Below, piece by piece: positions 43,198 through 52,446 of a stretch of DNA of 64,000 nt (position 1 is the first letter of the stretch; each line of letters starts with the position of its first letter). The stretch is from Arthrobacter hankyongi (lineage in GTDB: Bacteria > Actinomycetota > Actinomycetes > Actinomycetales > Micrococcaceae). Position numbers and translations under genes: made by a program. Below the pieces are notes generated by a model. It was given only the letters and a program-made list of their open reading frames with translations. It was not told the DNA's origin and did no database searches. The stretch is taken from contig NZ_JAKLTQ010000001.1 of the NCBI RefSeq assembly GCF_022012395.1, positions 682,001-746,000 of the forward strand, in the 5' to 3' direction.

Positions 43198-44859
43198 TTG
43201 AGTTCGCGAACGGCTGCCGGCCCCCGGGTCGATCGGCGCAAGTGGCTTCCTCTGGCGTTCGTCTGCCTCGGCAGCTTCGCCGTTGTCCTGGACTTCGCGG
43301 TACTCAGCGCCGGCGTCGGCGACATTGTCCGCGGCCTGCGGGTACCGCTGGCCACCGTCCAGCTGGCGTTGGTGACTTACTCCGTGCTGGCAGCGGCCCT
43401 GGCCATGGCCGGCGGCAAGCTCAGCTCCCTGCTCTCGCCCATCCGCATCCAGATGCTCGGGCTGAATCTTTACGCCATCGGCATGCTGTTCACGGCGTCG
43501 GCGATCAATGGGCCGGTGCTGGTCACCGGCCAGATGGTGGCCGGGGTCGGCGCCGCCCTGCTGGTGCCCAACGGGCTGGCCATCCTCGGTGCCGCCTACA
43601 GCGGCAGGCAGCACCGCTCCGCCGTCGTGCTCCAGGCCGGAACCATCGGCTTCGGCGCCAGCCTGGGGCTGCTGCTGGGCGGCCTGCTGATCAGCGCACT
43701 GGGTTGGCGCGCACCCTTCCTGCTGCTCGGGCTGTTGTCCGTGGTGGCGCTGATCTGTGGCAGCCGGCTCCGGCTGCCGCTGCCGCAGGAAGCCGAGAGG
43801 ATCGACGCCGCCAGCGTGCTGCTGCCCTGCCTGGGCGTGGTGCTGATCATCGGCGGCATCAACCAGATGGGCGTGTGGGGGTTCATCACGGCCCGGCAGG
43901 AGGCACCGTTCAACCTGCTGGGGCTCTCCCCCGCCCCGCCCATGCTGGTGGCGGGCATGCTGGTGCTGCAGCTGTTCGTGACGCGGCAGCAGGCGCTGCG
44001 GCAGGCCGTCCCGCCGGGCTCCAAGGGGCCGGCGACCGGGCCGGCGCATGGCCGGCCGCGGCCCCCGCTGCTGGCGCCGTCCATACTGGGCTCCGGCGAG
44101 CGCAAGGCCCTGCTGGTCTGCCTGGTCGCGGTGAACCTGCTGTTCGGTGGTGCCACCTTCCTGCTGCTGCTGTACGCCCAGACGGTGCTCGGCTACGGCG
44201 TCGTCGATGCGTCCCTGCTGCTGCTGCCGCTGGCGCTGGCCACCTTTGCCGCGGTGGCCACCGCCGGTGTGGTGGGCCGGATCGTTCCGTCCCGCACGCT
44301 GCTGACCTTCGTCTATTTCCTCGGTGCCGGCGGCATGGTGCTGCTGGCCTCGGCCGTCGCGGCGGACTGGGGCGGGCCGGCGCTGGTCGCCGGCCAGATC
44401 GCCACCGGGGTGGCCGTCGGCTTGGGCCTCTCGCTCGGCAGCGCGTCGCTGGCCAAGTCCGCGGAACCGGAGCTGGCCGGCGAAATCGGCAGCGTCCGGG
44501 GACTGGCCAGCTTCCTCGGCACGGCACTGGGCACCGCGCTCGGCGGCACGGTCCTGCTGGCCGGGCTGGACAATATCGGGAACCTGGTTGCCCGGCAGGG
44601 CTTCACGCTGCCCCCGGACGTCGCGCTGGACCCCGCCACCAGCACCGTGGTCCCCAACCACGCGCTGTATGCGTTCTTTTCCGGCTCGGCCTGGCATCTG
44701 ACGCCGGCGCAGGTGTCCTCCGCCGTCGAGATCAGCGTGCAGGCACGGCTCGACGCGCTGCAGACGAGCCTGGTGGTGCTGGCGCTGGCCTCGCTGGCCG
44801 GGGCCGCCACCGCCCGGATGCTCCCGGGCCGGGCGGCCTTTTCGCGCCTTAGTCCGTGA
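43198..44859 (+). CDS. MFS drug exporter, DHA2 type
   Basis: 553 aa, about 14 hydrophobic helices, the size of DHA2 drug:H+ antiporters (QacA/EmrB-like). Visible are FVCLGSFAVVLDFAVLSAGVGDI in TM1, a motif C-like GFGASLGLLLGGLLISALGWRAPF and a long polar loop near residues 265-300. TTG at 43198 is the earliest start that keeps TM1, since the ATG six bases upstream is in another frame and hits a stop at once. The end overlaps the opposing App1-type gene by 11 nt. Substrate unknown. Confidence 0.87.
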   Translation: MSSRTAAGPRVDRRKWLPLAFVCLGSFAVVLDFAVLSAGVGDIVRGLRVPLATVQLALVTYSVLAAALAMAGGKLSSLLSPIRIQMLGLNLYAIGMLFTASAINGPVLVTGQMVAGVGAALLVPNGLAILGAAYSGRQHRSAVVLQAGTIGFGASLGLLLGGLLISALGWRAPFLLLGLLSVVALICGSRLRLPLPQEAERIDAASVLLPCLGVVLIIGGINQMGVWGFITARQEAPFNLLGLSPAPPMLVAGMLVLQLFVTRQQALRQAVPPGSKGPATGPAHGRPRPPLLAPSILGSGERKALLVCLVAVNLLFGGATFLLLLYAQTVLGYGVVDASLLLLPLALATFAAVATAGVVGRIVPSRTLLTFVYFLGAGGMVLLASAVAADWGGPALVAGQIATGVAVGLGLSLGSASLAKSAEPELAGEIGSVRGLASFLGTALGTALGGTVLLAGLDNIGNLVARQGFTLPPDVALDPATSTVVPNHALYAFFSGSAWHLTPAQVSSAVEISVQARLDALQTSLVVLALASLAGAATARMLPGRAAFSRLSP

Positions 44860-45910
44860 CGATGCCCAGCTCGTGCAGCCGCTGGGCAATTCCGGCGCCG
44901 TCGGTCGCGTAGATCCAGGGCACGTTCGGGGTATCGCCGGCCGCTCCGGCGGAGCGGCCGCCGGCCAGCACCGCTTCGCTGGCGGAGAGCTGCCGGATGG
45001 CGATGGCGGCCACATGATCCGGATAGCGCCGGGCGAATCCGGCATAGATGGCTTCGTCATGCTGGCCGTCGTCGCCGATCAGCAGCCATTTCACCTGCGG
45101 GAATTCCTCGGCCAGGCGAATCAGTTCGGATTGCTTGTGCTGCTGGCCGCTGCGGAACCAGCGGTCATGGGTGGGGCCCCAGTCGGTCAGCAGCAGCGGG
45201 CCGTCGGGGTACATGTTCCGGGAGAGGAACCGCGTCAGCGTCTGCGCCACGTTCCAGGCCCCGGTGGACAGGTACAGCACGGGACTGCCCCGGTGGCCCC
45301 GGGCGATGCGGTCCATCAGTACCGCCATGCCGGGCGTCGGCGTACGGGCGTGCTCGTCCAAAACGAAGGTGTTCCAGGCAGCCAGGAAGGGACGCGGCAG
45401 CGCCGTGACCATGACGGTGTCGTCAATGTCGGAGACCACCCCGAAGTGGATGTCCCGCGGCACGATGTAGATCTCGGCCTCGGACGGTTCCGAGTCCTCG
45501 CAGGTGAGCACCACGGTGTGCCAGCCCTCGGGCAGCTCCGCCTCGATCCGTGCGTCCAGCACCCCGCCGCGGTCCGCGACGGCTTCGTGGCGCACGCCGT
45601 TGACCTCCACCGTGACCTTGGCGCTGGCCACCGGGGGGCTGATGAAATTGCGCCAGCCGCGGATGCCGTCCGCCACCAGCTGCAGCGAGGCCTTGCCGCC
45701 CTCGAAGGCGCCGTCGGGGGCCATCACGACGCGGCCCAGGACACGGATCCAACCGTCCGTCCCGTAGCCGGTGAAGGGCAGCACCGTGGCCACGTGGCCG
45801 CGCCGGCGGGCCCGGCGTTCCCGAAACGCCTGCCAGCGGTCCTCGATGCGCATGCCAATATGGGCCGCCTTTTCCAGGACCTCGGCGTCTTTTCCTCTGC
45901 TGCCTGCCAT
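44849..45910 (-). CDS. App1-like phosphatidate phosphatase family protein (DUF2183)
   Basis: 353 aa. The C-terminal half has the App1 core: SDIDDTVMVTALPRP with the HAD nucleophile Asp, then VLYLSTGAWNVAQTL, LTDWGPTHDRWFRSG and LLIGDDGQHDEAIY. Residues 30-150 form a beta-rich region with strands such as VTVEVNGVRHEAVADRGG. Yeast App1 is a magnesium-dependent phosphatidate phosphatase; bacterial homologues are uncharacterised. I use ATG 45910, where the conserved N-terminus starts. Confidence 0.87.
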   Translation of the reverse strand: MAGSRGKDAEVLEKAAHIGMRIEDRWQAFRERRARRRGHVATVLPFTGYGTDGWIRVLGRVVMAPDGAFEGGKASLQLVADGIRGWRNFISPPVASAKVTVEVNGVRHEAVADRGGVLDARIEAELPEGWHTVVLTCEDSEPSEAEIYIVPRDIHFGVVSDIDDTVMVTALPRPFLAAWNTFVLDEHARTPTPGMAVLMDRIARGHRGSPVLYLSTGAWNVAQTLTRFLSRNMYPDGPLLLTDWGPTHDRWFRSGQQHKQSELIRLAEEFPQVKWLLIGDDGQHDEAIYAGFARRYPDHVAAIAIRQLSASEAVLAGGRSAGAAGDTPNVPWIYATDGAGIAQRLHELGIVTD

Positions 45911-45985
45911 GGGCCAAGTTTTGCACGCTCCCGGCCGGGCCGGAAACCAGCCGGCCGCGGGCGGCAACCTGGTGGCACGCGGCAG

Positions 45986-46028
45986 ACACAATGGCCCCGC
46001 CGCACAGCGTGCGGCGGGGCCATTGTGT
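45986..46028. terminator. 20-bp hairpin after the FMN reductase gene
   Basis: Perfect arms 45986-46005 and 46009-46028 with a 3-nt AGC loop, between the FMN reductase stop (46039) and the App1-type gene start (45910), both minus strand. No T-tract is present on the minus strand. Confidence 0.75.
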
Positions 46029-46038
46029 TGTCCGGGGC

Positions 46039-46752
46039 TCAGGCGCCGGCCGGTACCGCTTCCTTGCGGACCGCGGCGAAGCCCTTGGCCCACGGCACCA
46101 GCTGGTCCACCATCGGGGCCAGGGTGCCGGCGTTCTGCTCGGTCGGCTTGAACTCGGTGAAGTTCTCGAAGTCGGTGAACAGGCTGAACATCACCTGGTT
46201 GCGCACGTGCGCCAGCTGCAGCTCGGACAGCGCCCCGCGCAGGTGCTCAGCGGCGCGGGCCCCGCCCATCGAGCCGTAGGAGACGATCCCGGCAGCCTTG
46301 TTGTTGAACTCGACGTTCAGGAAGGACAGTGCGTTGACCAGGGCCGGGCCGGCCGAGTGGTTGTATTCATTGGTCACGAAGATGTAGCCGTCGAACTCGG
46401 CGATCCGGACCGAGAAGGCCTTGGTGTGCTCGTTCTGGTAGTTCTGGTACGCGGCGGGGAACGGCTCGTCCAGCAGCGGCAGGTCGAACGTGTTGATGTC
46501 CACCAGGTCGAAGCTGGCATCCGTGCGGCCGGCGAGCTGGGCCAGGGTCCACTCTGCCACCGCGTTGTTCACGCGGCCCGGGCGGGTGCTGCCGGTGACG
46601 ATGGCGATCCGCGGCAGCGAGCTGTCGGCCGGGAGCGCGGCGTGCTTGGGGCCCTGCGCCGGGGCGGCGGTCTCGGCCGGGGCCGGGGCGGGAGCGGCGG
46701 GCACCGGGGCCGCACTCCGGGACTTGCGGAAGAGGTTCTTGAACCAGGACAT
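46039..46752 (-). CDS. NAD(P)H-dependent FMN reductase
   Basis: 237 aa flavodoxin-like fold. IAIVTGSTRPGRVNNAVAEW carries the FMN-phosphate loop (GSTRPGR), and VTNEYNHSAGPALVNALSFL and GIVSYGSMGGARAAEHLR are the family blocks. An extra N-terminal segment of about 45 residues (SWFKNLFRKSR, then Pro/Ala-rich) is amphipathic and basic, and may anchor it to the membrane. It reduces FMN or quinones. ATG 46752 starts this extension. Single gene, with a hairpin downstream. Confidence 0.88.
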   Translation of the reverse strand: MSWFKNLFRKSRSAAPVPAAPAPAPAETAAPAQGPKHAALPADSSLPRIAIVTGSTRPGRVNNAVAEWTLAQLAGRTDASFDLVDINTFDLPLLDEPFPAAYQNYQNEHTKAFSVRIAEFDGYIFVTNEYNHSAGPALVNALSFLNVEFNNKAAGIVSYGSMGGARAAEHLRGALSELQLAHVRNQVMFSLFTDFENFTEFKPTEQNAGTLAPMVDQLVPWAKGFAAVRKEAVPAGA

Positions 46753-46864
46753 GGCTGCCTTCGGTAGGAAACTTGATCTTTCAACCATCGTAGGGGGCTC
46801 TTAGATGATGTGTCAACAACCAGTCCGCCGCCATACCCGCGCCCCGTCCCGGGCGGGGTTGTTG

Positions 46865-47362
46865 CTACCGGCCGCCGGACCGGTCCGCCTGGTCACGCTC
46901 CGCGACGGTGCGCAGCCGCTGCAGGCTTAGTTCCATGCCGTCCCGCATGGTCCTGGCCCGGTTCCGGTCCGTGCCGAAGCCGCTGACGATGATCCACCCG
47001 AGCCGGGTGATCGGGCGCACCACCAGATACGACTGAGTCACCCGGGTGCCGCCATCCTCCGGCTCGAACCGGTAGCGCCACTGGAGGGTGCCGCACAACG
47101 GCTCGGTGCGGGAGAAGGCAAACTCCCGTCCCGGTTCGGCCACGGTGACCATCGGCTTGTTCGACCAGGAGATCCGGCCCACCCTGTTCCGCGCCTTGAA
47201 GCGGACTCCGGGGGCCGGCCCGGTGGCCCCGTCCAGCCAGCGGCATTCGACGATCTCCGGGCTGTACTCGGGTGTGCGGGCCACGTCCGCGACGATCGCA
47301 TAGACCGTCCCGGGCGGCGCATCAATGTGGATGCTCAGTTCCTCATGGTCCAGCGACTGCAT
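46865..47362 (-). CDS. SRPBCC-family (polyketide cyclase/START-like) protein
   Basis: 165 aa. Features: IHIDAPPGTVYAIVADVARTPEYSPEIVECRWL, the typical N-terminal beta strand and helices; PGVRFKARNRVGRISW; a C-terminal helix (TMRDGMELSLQRLRTVAE). It should fold as a helix-grip ligand-binding cup. The gene starts at ATG 47362 with GGGAGGAAGG upstream. The next gene upstream on the same strand, the M1 peptidase, ends 44 nt away, so they may share a transcript. Function unknown. Confidence 0.88.
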   Translation of the reverse strand: MQSLDHEELSIHIDAPPGTVYAIVADVARTPEYSPEIVECRWLDGATGPAPGVRFKARNRVGRISWSNKPMVTVAEPGREFAFSRTEPLCGTLQWRYRFEPEDGGTRVTQSYLVVRPITRLGWIIVSGFGTDRNRARTMRDGMELSLQRLRTVAERDQADRSGGR

Positions 47363-47405
47363 CGGCTGCCTTCCTCCCTGCGGACCGGCCGCGGGGCTGT
47401 TGCGG

Positions 47406-49592
47406 TCACCCGGACGCGGGCCGTTCCGGCCGCGGCTTCGGATGCTTCGTTCCCGGGGGTACCGGGGGCGGTTCGGGCGCGGACCGGCGTGCCGACTGGG
47501 GCTTCGGCTCCGGCAGGCCTGCGGGCTTTGCCGCCGTGAACAGCCACTCGTCGAAGAGCAGGTCGAGGTCCTGCCCCGAGATCCGTTCGGCCAGCGCCAT
47601 GAATTCGCCGGTGGAGACGTTTCGTCCGGCGTAGCGCTTGGCCCAGGTGCGCAGGACGCGGAAGAAGTCATCGTCCCCGATCTTCTGGCGCAGCGCGTGC
47701 AGCGCCATCGCTCCGCGGGCATAGACCGCGGTGTCAAAAATCAGGTCGGCGCCCGGATCCCCGACCGTTACGTCCCAGAACGAATCGGTGGCCGGCAGCG
47801 ACGCCCAGTTCTCGAAATTCTCCTGGGCGGTGTCCTGGCCAAGGTGTTCGCTCCACAGCCATTCGGCGTAGGTGGCAAAACCCTCGTTCAGCCAGATGTC
47901 CCGCCAGGAGTCGATCGTCAGGCTGTCGCCGAACCATTGGTGCGCCAGTTCGTGGAGCACCGTGGAGGGGCCCAGGACCGGATCCGCGAAAATCTCCTTG
48001 TTGTAGATCGGGCGGGTCTGGTTTTCCAAGGCGAACCCCAGGCCGGCGAGGTCGTCGACGATCCCGCCGGCGTCGCGGAACGGGTAGGGACCGAAGTTCC
48101 CGGCCAGGAAGTCGAGAATCTCCGGCTGCCGGTCCAGTGCGGTCCGTGCCTGTTCGCCCAGCGACGCCGGCGGCGCCGAGATGGCAGTCCAGTCATTGGC
48201 ATTGGCCGGGCTGCCGGCCGGCTCCCCGGCGGCCCGCCAGCCGTCCCAGGTGTCGCCGTCGTCCTCGAAGGAGGTGCTGCCCACCCCGGTGGAGACGGCG
48301 ATGTCGTCGATGAAGACGCCGGCGCCCTGCACACGCTCGTCGCTGGCATAGGTGATGGCCAGTTCCATGTCCCGGCCGGCATAGGCGGACAGATCCACCG
48401 CCCACTGTTCCCAGCCGTCGCTGGCCCCGCTGGCCGCCCACCATTGGCCCGAGGTGCCCGACGCCGTGCAGGGGCCGCCGCCGGCGTCCGTCTGGTAGTG
48501 CGCCAGGAAGGGGTGGATCCGGTGCCAGTTGGGGCAGGAGGAACCGGTGGCGGCACTGGTATGGCCGTTGGCGTCGGGCAGGGTGGTCCAGTCCTCGGCA
48601 CCGGCGGTACGGGCTTCGACGAACATGAAGTCCCGGTCCTGTTCGGTGTCCCGGTCCGTCCAGAAGGACAGCGCCGCACCGCCGGCCGGGACGCTGATGG
48701 TGCGTGCCAGCCGTTTGTAGGATCCGTTGCCGGCCTGCGACCAGGCGTAGCTGGTGCCGGTCCGCGGCAGCGCCGGCGGCTCGAAGAGGTCCGGGTCCAG
48801 GGCATCCAGGATCCGGATCCGGCCGTCCCGGGCCGTGTCGAACCTGAAGTTCCCCACGCTCGCGGTGGCGAGATAGGGGGCCATCGGCTCCGACGCCTGC
48901 CAGGCCCAGGTGGTCCGGCCGTTGCGGGTCTTCCGGGACTGCAGCCGTCCGTTCGCCACCACTTCCAGCCCCTCGGGGACGGTGATCCGGAAAGTGTAGG
49001 ACGCCTTGTCCCGGGGGTGGTCGTTCACCGGGAACCAGGTGGCGGCAACGTGCGGCTCCCCGACGATCAGGGCGCCGTCGTCGGTGGCGAGGAAGCCGCT
49101 GCGGCCGAACTGATCGTTGATGGCCGCCGGCACGCCGTCGTACCTGACCGCGACGGTGAACCGGTTCCCCTTCGGCAGCCCCCGCTTGGGTGTCACCGTC
49201 AGCTCGGCACCGTCCCGCGACCAGACGGCAGCTGCGCTGTTCACGTCCACGGACCGGACGGTCAGCCCGTCCAGGTCCAGGTTGAAGGCGGACAGGTTCT
49301 GGGTGGCCCGGGCGGTCAGGGTCGCGGTCCCGCTGAGCACATCGGTGGCCGGGTCGTAGGCCAGGTCGAGCAGGTAGCGGTCGACGTCGTAGCCGCCGTT
49401 GCCGTCCAGCGGAAAGTAGGGATCGTTCAGCCCCGGCTCCCCGGGCCGGAAGCTGCCGCCGCTGCCCTCCGCGGCCGGGACGGACAGCGCGGTGGCGGCG
49501 AGCAGCAGGACGGCAACTGCCGAAACCCGCCGCCGGGCCCGGACGGCCCGCCAGGCATCGATCCGCATTCCCAGCAGCTGCTTGGCGGCCAT
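47406..49592 (-). CDS. Secreted M1-family metallopeptidase with inserted beta domain
   Basis: 728 aa. Signal peptide at the N-terminus (ARRRVSAVAVLLLAATALSVPA). The M1 N-terminal saddle follows, then the zinc site HELAHQW (His547, His551) with Glu570 in NEGFA, and the peptide-binding ALENQTRP where most M1 enzymes have GAMEN. Between the saddle and the catalytic domain, about residues 270-460, lies an insert with FWTDRDTEQDRDFMFVEA, CPNWHRIHPFLAHYQ and a SFEDDGDTWDGW strand, resembling the beta-sandwich of immune inhibitor A proteins. The C-terminus is Pro/Lys-rich. Probably digests extracellular peptides. Confidence 0.9.
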   Translation of the reverse strand: MAAKQLLGMRIDAWRAVRARRRVSAVAVLLLAATALSVPAAEGSGGSFRPGEPGLNDPYFPLDGNGGYDVDRYLLDLAYDPATDVLSGTATLTARATQNLSAFNLDLDGLTVRSVDVNSAAAVWSRDGAELTVTPKRGLPKGNRFTVAVRYDGVPAAINDQFGRSGFLATDDGALIVGEPHVAATWFPVNDHPRDKASYTFRITVPEGLEVVANGRLQSRKTRNGRTTWAWQASEPMAPYLATASVGNFRFDTARDGRIRILDALDPDLFEPPALPRTGTSYAWSQAGNGSYKRLARTISVPAGGAALSFWTDRDTEQDRDFMFVEARTAGAEDWTTLPDANGHTSAATGSSCPNWHRIHPFLAHYQTDAGGGPCTASGTSGQWWAASGASDGWEQWAVDLSAYAGRDMELAITYASDERVQGAGVFIDDIAVSTGVGSTSFEDDGDTWDGWRAAGEPAGSPANANDWTAISAPPASLGEQARTALDRQPEILDFLAGNFGPYPFRDAGGIVDDLAGLGFALENQTRPIYNKEIFADPVLGPSTVLHELAHQWFGDSLTIDSWRDIWLNEGFATYAEWLWSEHLGQDTAQENFENWASLPATDSFWDVTVGDPGADLIFDTAVYARGAMALHALRQKIGDDDFFRVLRTWAKRYAGRNVSTGEFMALAERISGQDLDLLFDEWLFTAAKPAGLPEPKPQSARRSAPEPPPVPPGTKHPKPRPERPASG

Positions 49593-49731
49593 GGCTCCTC
49601 ATTCCGACGAACGAAAGGTGCTCTGGTTACCCAGCAGTGTAGGGCCGCCGCCTGCCCGGCGATAGGGCCGCCGGCGGCAGCGGCCTCCGGCGGCCCGGAT
49701 CGGCTGCGCCGGACGGCAGCCAGTCGGTGGA

Positions 49732-50253
49732 TCAGGGAGCGGGCGAACCGCCGCGGGGACGAACGTAGTCGAAGAGCACGGCGGTGTTCGTCCCGGCCAC
49801 CTCCGGGCGGACGCTGAGGTTCTGGGCCACCAGGTCCCGCAGCGCCGCGGAGTCCGGCACCGCCACGTGGATCAGGAAGTCCCGGTCCCCCGTGACGAAG
49901 AAGATCGCTTCGACCTCGGGCAGCCCGGCAAGGTAGTCCTCGAACTGGCCCAGGTTCGAGCGCGCATGGGCCTGCAGCCGGATTGAGATCAGCGCCTGCA
50001 GGCCGCGGCCGACCGCCGCCGGATCCACCTCCGCATGGAACCCGCGGATGATCCCGCGCTCCTGCAGCGACCGGATCCTGCCGTGGCAGGTGGAGGGGGC
50101 GATGCCCGCGGCTGCGGCAATGGCGTTGTTCGGGGTGCGGGCGTCGGCCTGCAGGATCCGCAGGATGATCCGGTCGGTATCATCCAGTCCGCCGGCTCGA
50201 ATTTCCTGCGGTCCACCGGCCTTCCTGCGGACGCTTTCCGAATGATCTGGCAT
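49732..50253 (-). CDS. Lrp/AsnC-family regulator
   Basis: 173 aa. Helix-turn-helix: LDDTDRIILRILQADARTPNNAIAAAAGIAPSTCHGRIRSL. The RAM domain follows (ALISIRLQAHARSNLGQFEDYLAG, VEAIFFVTGDRDFLIHVAVPD). It senses an amino acid and forms octamers. I use ATG 50253. It is divergent from the DadA-like gene 126 nt away, which is its likely target. Confidence 0.92.
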   Translation of the reverse strand: MPDHSESVRRKAGGPQEIRAGGLDDTDRIILRILQADARTPNNAIAAAAGIAPSTCHGRIRSLQERGIIRGFHAEVDPAAVGRGLQALISIRLQAHARSNLGQFEDYLAGLPEVEAIFFVTGDRDFLIHVAVPDSAALRDLVAQNLSVRPEVAGTNTAVLFDYVRPRGGSPAP

Positions 50254-50379
50254 ACTGCCGAGCCTACCGAGAATGTTCGGCGAATTCATTGCATTCCCAC
50301 TGACATATCTTCACCATAGGCTCCAACAGTTCCGTTCGGATTCCGGGCCGCCGCGGCCCGACCAGCAGGAGGACACACC

Positions 50380-51636
50380 ATGCACTATCGGTACCCGGGA
50401 GCCACCCCGCCGCGCAGCGCCGTCGTCGTCGGGGCAGGCATGGTGGGACTGGCGACGGCCTGGCACCTGCAGGAACGGGGCGTGGAGGTGACCGTGCTGG
50501 ACCGCTCCGGCGTGGCCGCCGGCGCGTCCTGGGGCAATGCCGGCTGGCTGACTCCGGGCATGGCGATGCCGCTGGCGGATCCCACGCTCTGGTCCTACGC
50601 GCCGAAGGCCCTGCTCGACCCCACCGCCCCGCTGCATATTCCGGCCCGGCTGGATCCGCGGCTCTGGACGTTCCTGGCCCGGTTCGCGCGCCACGCAACG
50701 GCCGGGGCGTGGCAGCGGGCGATGGCTGCACTGACCCCGATCGACCGGATGGCCCTGGATGCCTTCGACGAACTGACCGGTTCCGGCGTGGCGGCGTGGA
50801 CCAAGAAGGGCCCGTTCATCATCGGCTTCGAAAACGAGCAGCAGAGCGGACCGTTCGTCCACGAGATCCAGCAGGTGGAACGGGCCGGCCAGCGCGTGCC
50901 GCTGTATCGGATGACGGACCCGCAGCTCAAGGTCCCCCAGCTCTCGGCCGCGGTGGGTGCCGTGTTCGAACTGGAAGGCCAGCGTTTCATCGAGCCCGGG
51001 CCGTTCGCCGAGGCCCTGGCCGATGCCGTCCGGTCCCGCGGCGGCCGGATTGTGCCCGGCGCCGAAGTCCGCGGGCTGCGGCACGGCCCGTCCGGGATCG
51101 CCGTCGACGCCTACGGGCACGAACCGGTGGCGGCCGACGTCGTGGTGCTGGCCACCGGGGCCTGGCTGCCGGCGCTGGCCAAGCCGCTGGGCGTGCGCAC
51201 CATGATCCAGGCCGGACGCGGCTACTCCTTCAGCGTGGCGACCGAGGAGCCGGCCGAGTTCCCGATCTACTTCCCCGCCCGCCGGGTGGCCTGCACGCCC
51301 TACCAGGGCCGGCTGCGGATCGCCGGCACGATGGAGTTCCGCGGCCCGGACGAGCCGCTGCAGACCGGCCGGATCGACGCGATCCTGGCCTCGGTGCGTC
51401 CGTTGTTCACCGGAATGGACCTGGAGGACCTGGCGGACCTCTGGGTGGGCCCGCGGCCGGTCACCCCGGACGGTCTGCCGGTGATCGGGGCGACGCGCGC
51501 CCCCGGGGTCTTCGTGGCCGGCGGCCACGGCATGTGGGGCATCGTGCTCGGGCCCGCCACCGGGAAGCTGCTGGCCGAGCAGATCGTCACCGGCACGGTG
51601 CCCGAGCAGCTGCGCGGCTTCGACCCGCTGCGCTGA
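50380..51636 (+). CDS. dadA: D-amino acid dehydrogenase-like flavoprotein
   Basis: 418 aa DAO-fold. FAD-binding SAVVVGAGMVGLATAWHLQERGVEVTVLDR at the N-terminus and the C-terminal GPRPVTPDGLPVIGATRAPGVFVAGGHGMWGI are typical of DadA-like enzymes, with GASWGNAGWLTPG after the first motif. They oxidise D-amino acids (or hydroxyproline-type amino acids) to 2-oxoacids, passing electrons to quinone. The divergent Lrp-type gene supports amino-acid responsive control. Confidence 0.87.
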   Translation: MHYRYPGATPPRSAVVVGAGMVGLATAWHLQERGVEVTVLDRSGVAAGASWGNAGWLTPGMAMPLADPTLWSYAPKALLDPTAPLHIPARLDPRLWTFLARFARHATAGAWQRAMAALTPIDRMALDAFDELTGSGVAAWTKKGPFIIGFENEQQSGPFVHEIQQVERAGQRVPLYRMTDPQLKVPQLSAAVGAVFELEGQRFIEPGPFAEALADAVRSRGGRIVPGAEVRGLRHGPSGIAVDAYGHEPVAADVVVLATGAWLPALAKPLGVRTMIQAGRGYSFSVATEEPAEFPIYFPARRVACTPYQGRLRIAGTMEFRGPDEPLQTGRIDAILASVRPLFTGMDLEDLADLWVGPRPVTPDGLPVIGATRAPGVFVAGGHGMWGIVLGPATGKLLAEQIVTGTVPEQLRGFDPLR

Positions 51637-51644
51637 GCCGCCGG

Positions 51645-52310
51645 CTATCCGGCCGGCTCCGGTGCGGCGTCGCGGATGACCGCGGACTCCCGGTCGAAGC
51701 CGGCCAGCAGCAGGTCCAGGCCATAAAGGAACGCCTGCCGGGCCCGGTCCGGGCCGCCGAGGCCCTCGCGCAGCGCATCCTGCAGCGCCGTGCTGGCACC
51801 GGGCGCCGCCGCCCACACCTGCTCCGGCGCCGCGGCGTCCAGGGCCGAGCCGAGCACGAAGGAATCCAGCACCGTGATCGCCTCCAGCGTGCGCCTGGGC
51901 GCAAATCCGGCTGCGGCGAAGACCTGTGCCAGCACGTCGTACATATGCAGGGTGGCGGGGTCCCGGACCGTGTAGGCGGTGAACAGCGGGATGAGCCGCG
52001 GATGGGCGGCGTACGCGCGGCGGTATTCGACGGCGATGGCCCGGACGGTGCCGGTCCAGTCCCCGCCGTCCGCGTTACCGCCGGCGGGTGCGAGGGCCGG
52101 ATCCGGCAGGGCGATGCCGGCGACCGTCGCCCCGCGCATCAGTTCGATGATGTCCGCCTTGCCGCTGACATGGTTGTACAGCGAGGAGGCGCTGACCTTC
52201 AGCCGCGCCGCGAGCGCGGGAATGGTGAATTCGCCGTCCCGGTCCACCATCGCCAGGGCCTCGCGGGCAATGGCCTCGGGCGAAAGCTTGGGCTTGAGCG
52301 GGCGCGCCAT
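51645..52310 (-). CDS. TetR-family repressor, TetR_C-type domain
   Basis: 221 aa. Helix-turn-helix: SPEAIAREALAMVDRDGEFTIPALAARLKVSASSLYNHVSGK, like the tetracycline-repressor subgroup, with a matching C-terminal domain (RRTLEAITVLDSFVLGSALD). ATG 52310 was chosen on the start MARPLKPKLS. It is divergent from the agmatine operon, and two AAACGAA/TTCGTTT palindromes lie between; it is therefore the likely repressor of aguB-aguA-permease, perhaps sensing agmatine. Confidence 0.9.
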   Translation of the reverse strand: MARPLKPKLSPEAIAREALAMVDRDGEFTIPALAARLKVSASSLYNHVSGKADIIELMRGATVAGIALPDPALAPAGGNADGGDWTGTVRAIAVEYRRAYAAHPRLIPLFTAYTVRDPATLHMYDVLAQVFAAAGFAPRRTLEAITVLDSFVLGSALDAAAPEQVWAAAPGASTALQDALREGLGGPDRARQAFLYGLDLLLAGFDRESAVIRDAAPEPAG

Positions 52311-52340
52311 GGGATCCTCCATCCGGTTTCCAACCACTTT

Positions 52341-52414
52341 AAACGAATTAAATTCGTTTTACCCCTTGCGCCACTCCCGCGGGCTGCCGAATAATAAACG
52401 AACGCTATTCGTTT
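52341..52414. promoter_or_regulatory. Two matching operators between tetR and aguB
   Basis: Site 1: AAACGAATT-A-AATTCGTTT at 52341-52359, perfect 9-nt arms. Site 2: AAACGAA-N5-TTCGTTT at 52396-52414. Both share the AAACGAA/TTCGTTT half-sites and flank the presumed promoters of the divergent genes starting at 52310 (-) and 52447 (+). Confidence 0.82.
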
Positions 52415-52446
52415 TATGTGATCCAGCTCCCATCGGGAAGGCCCCC

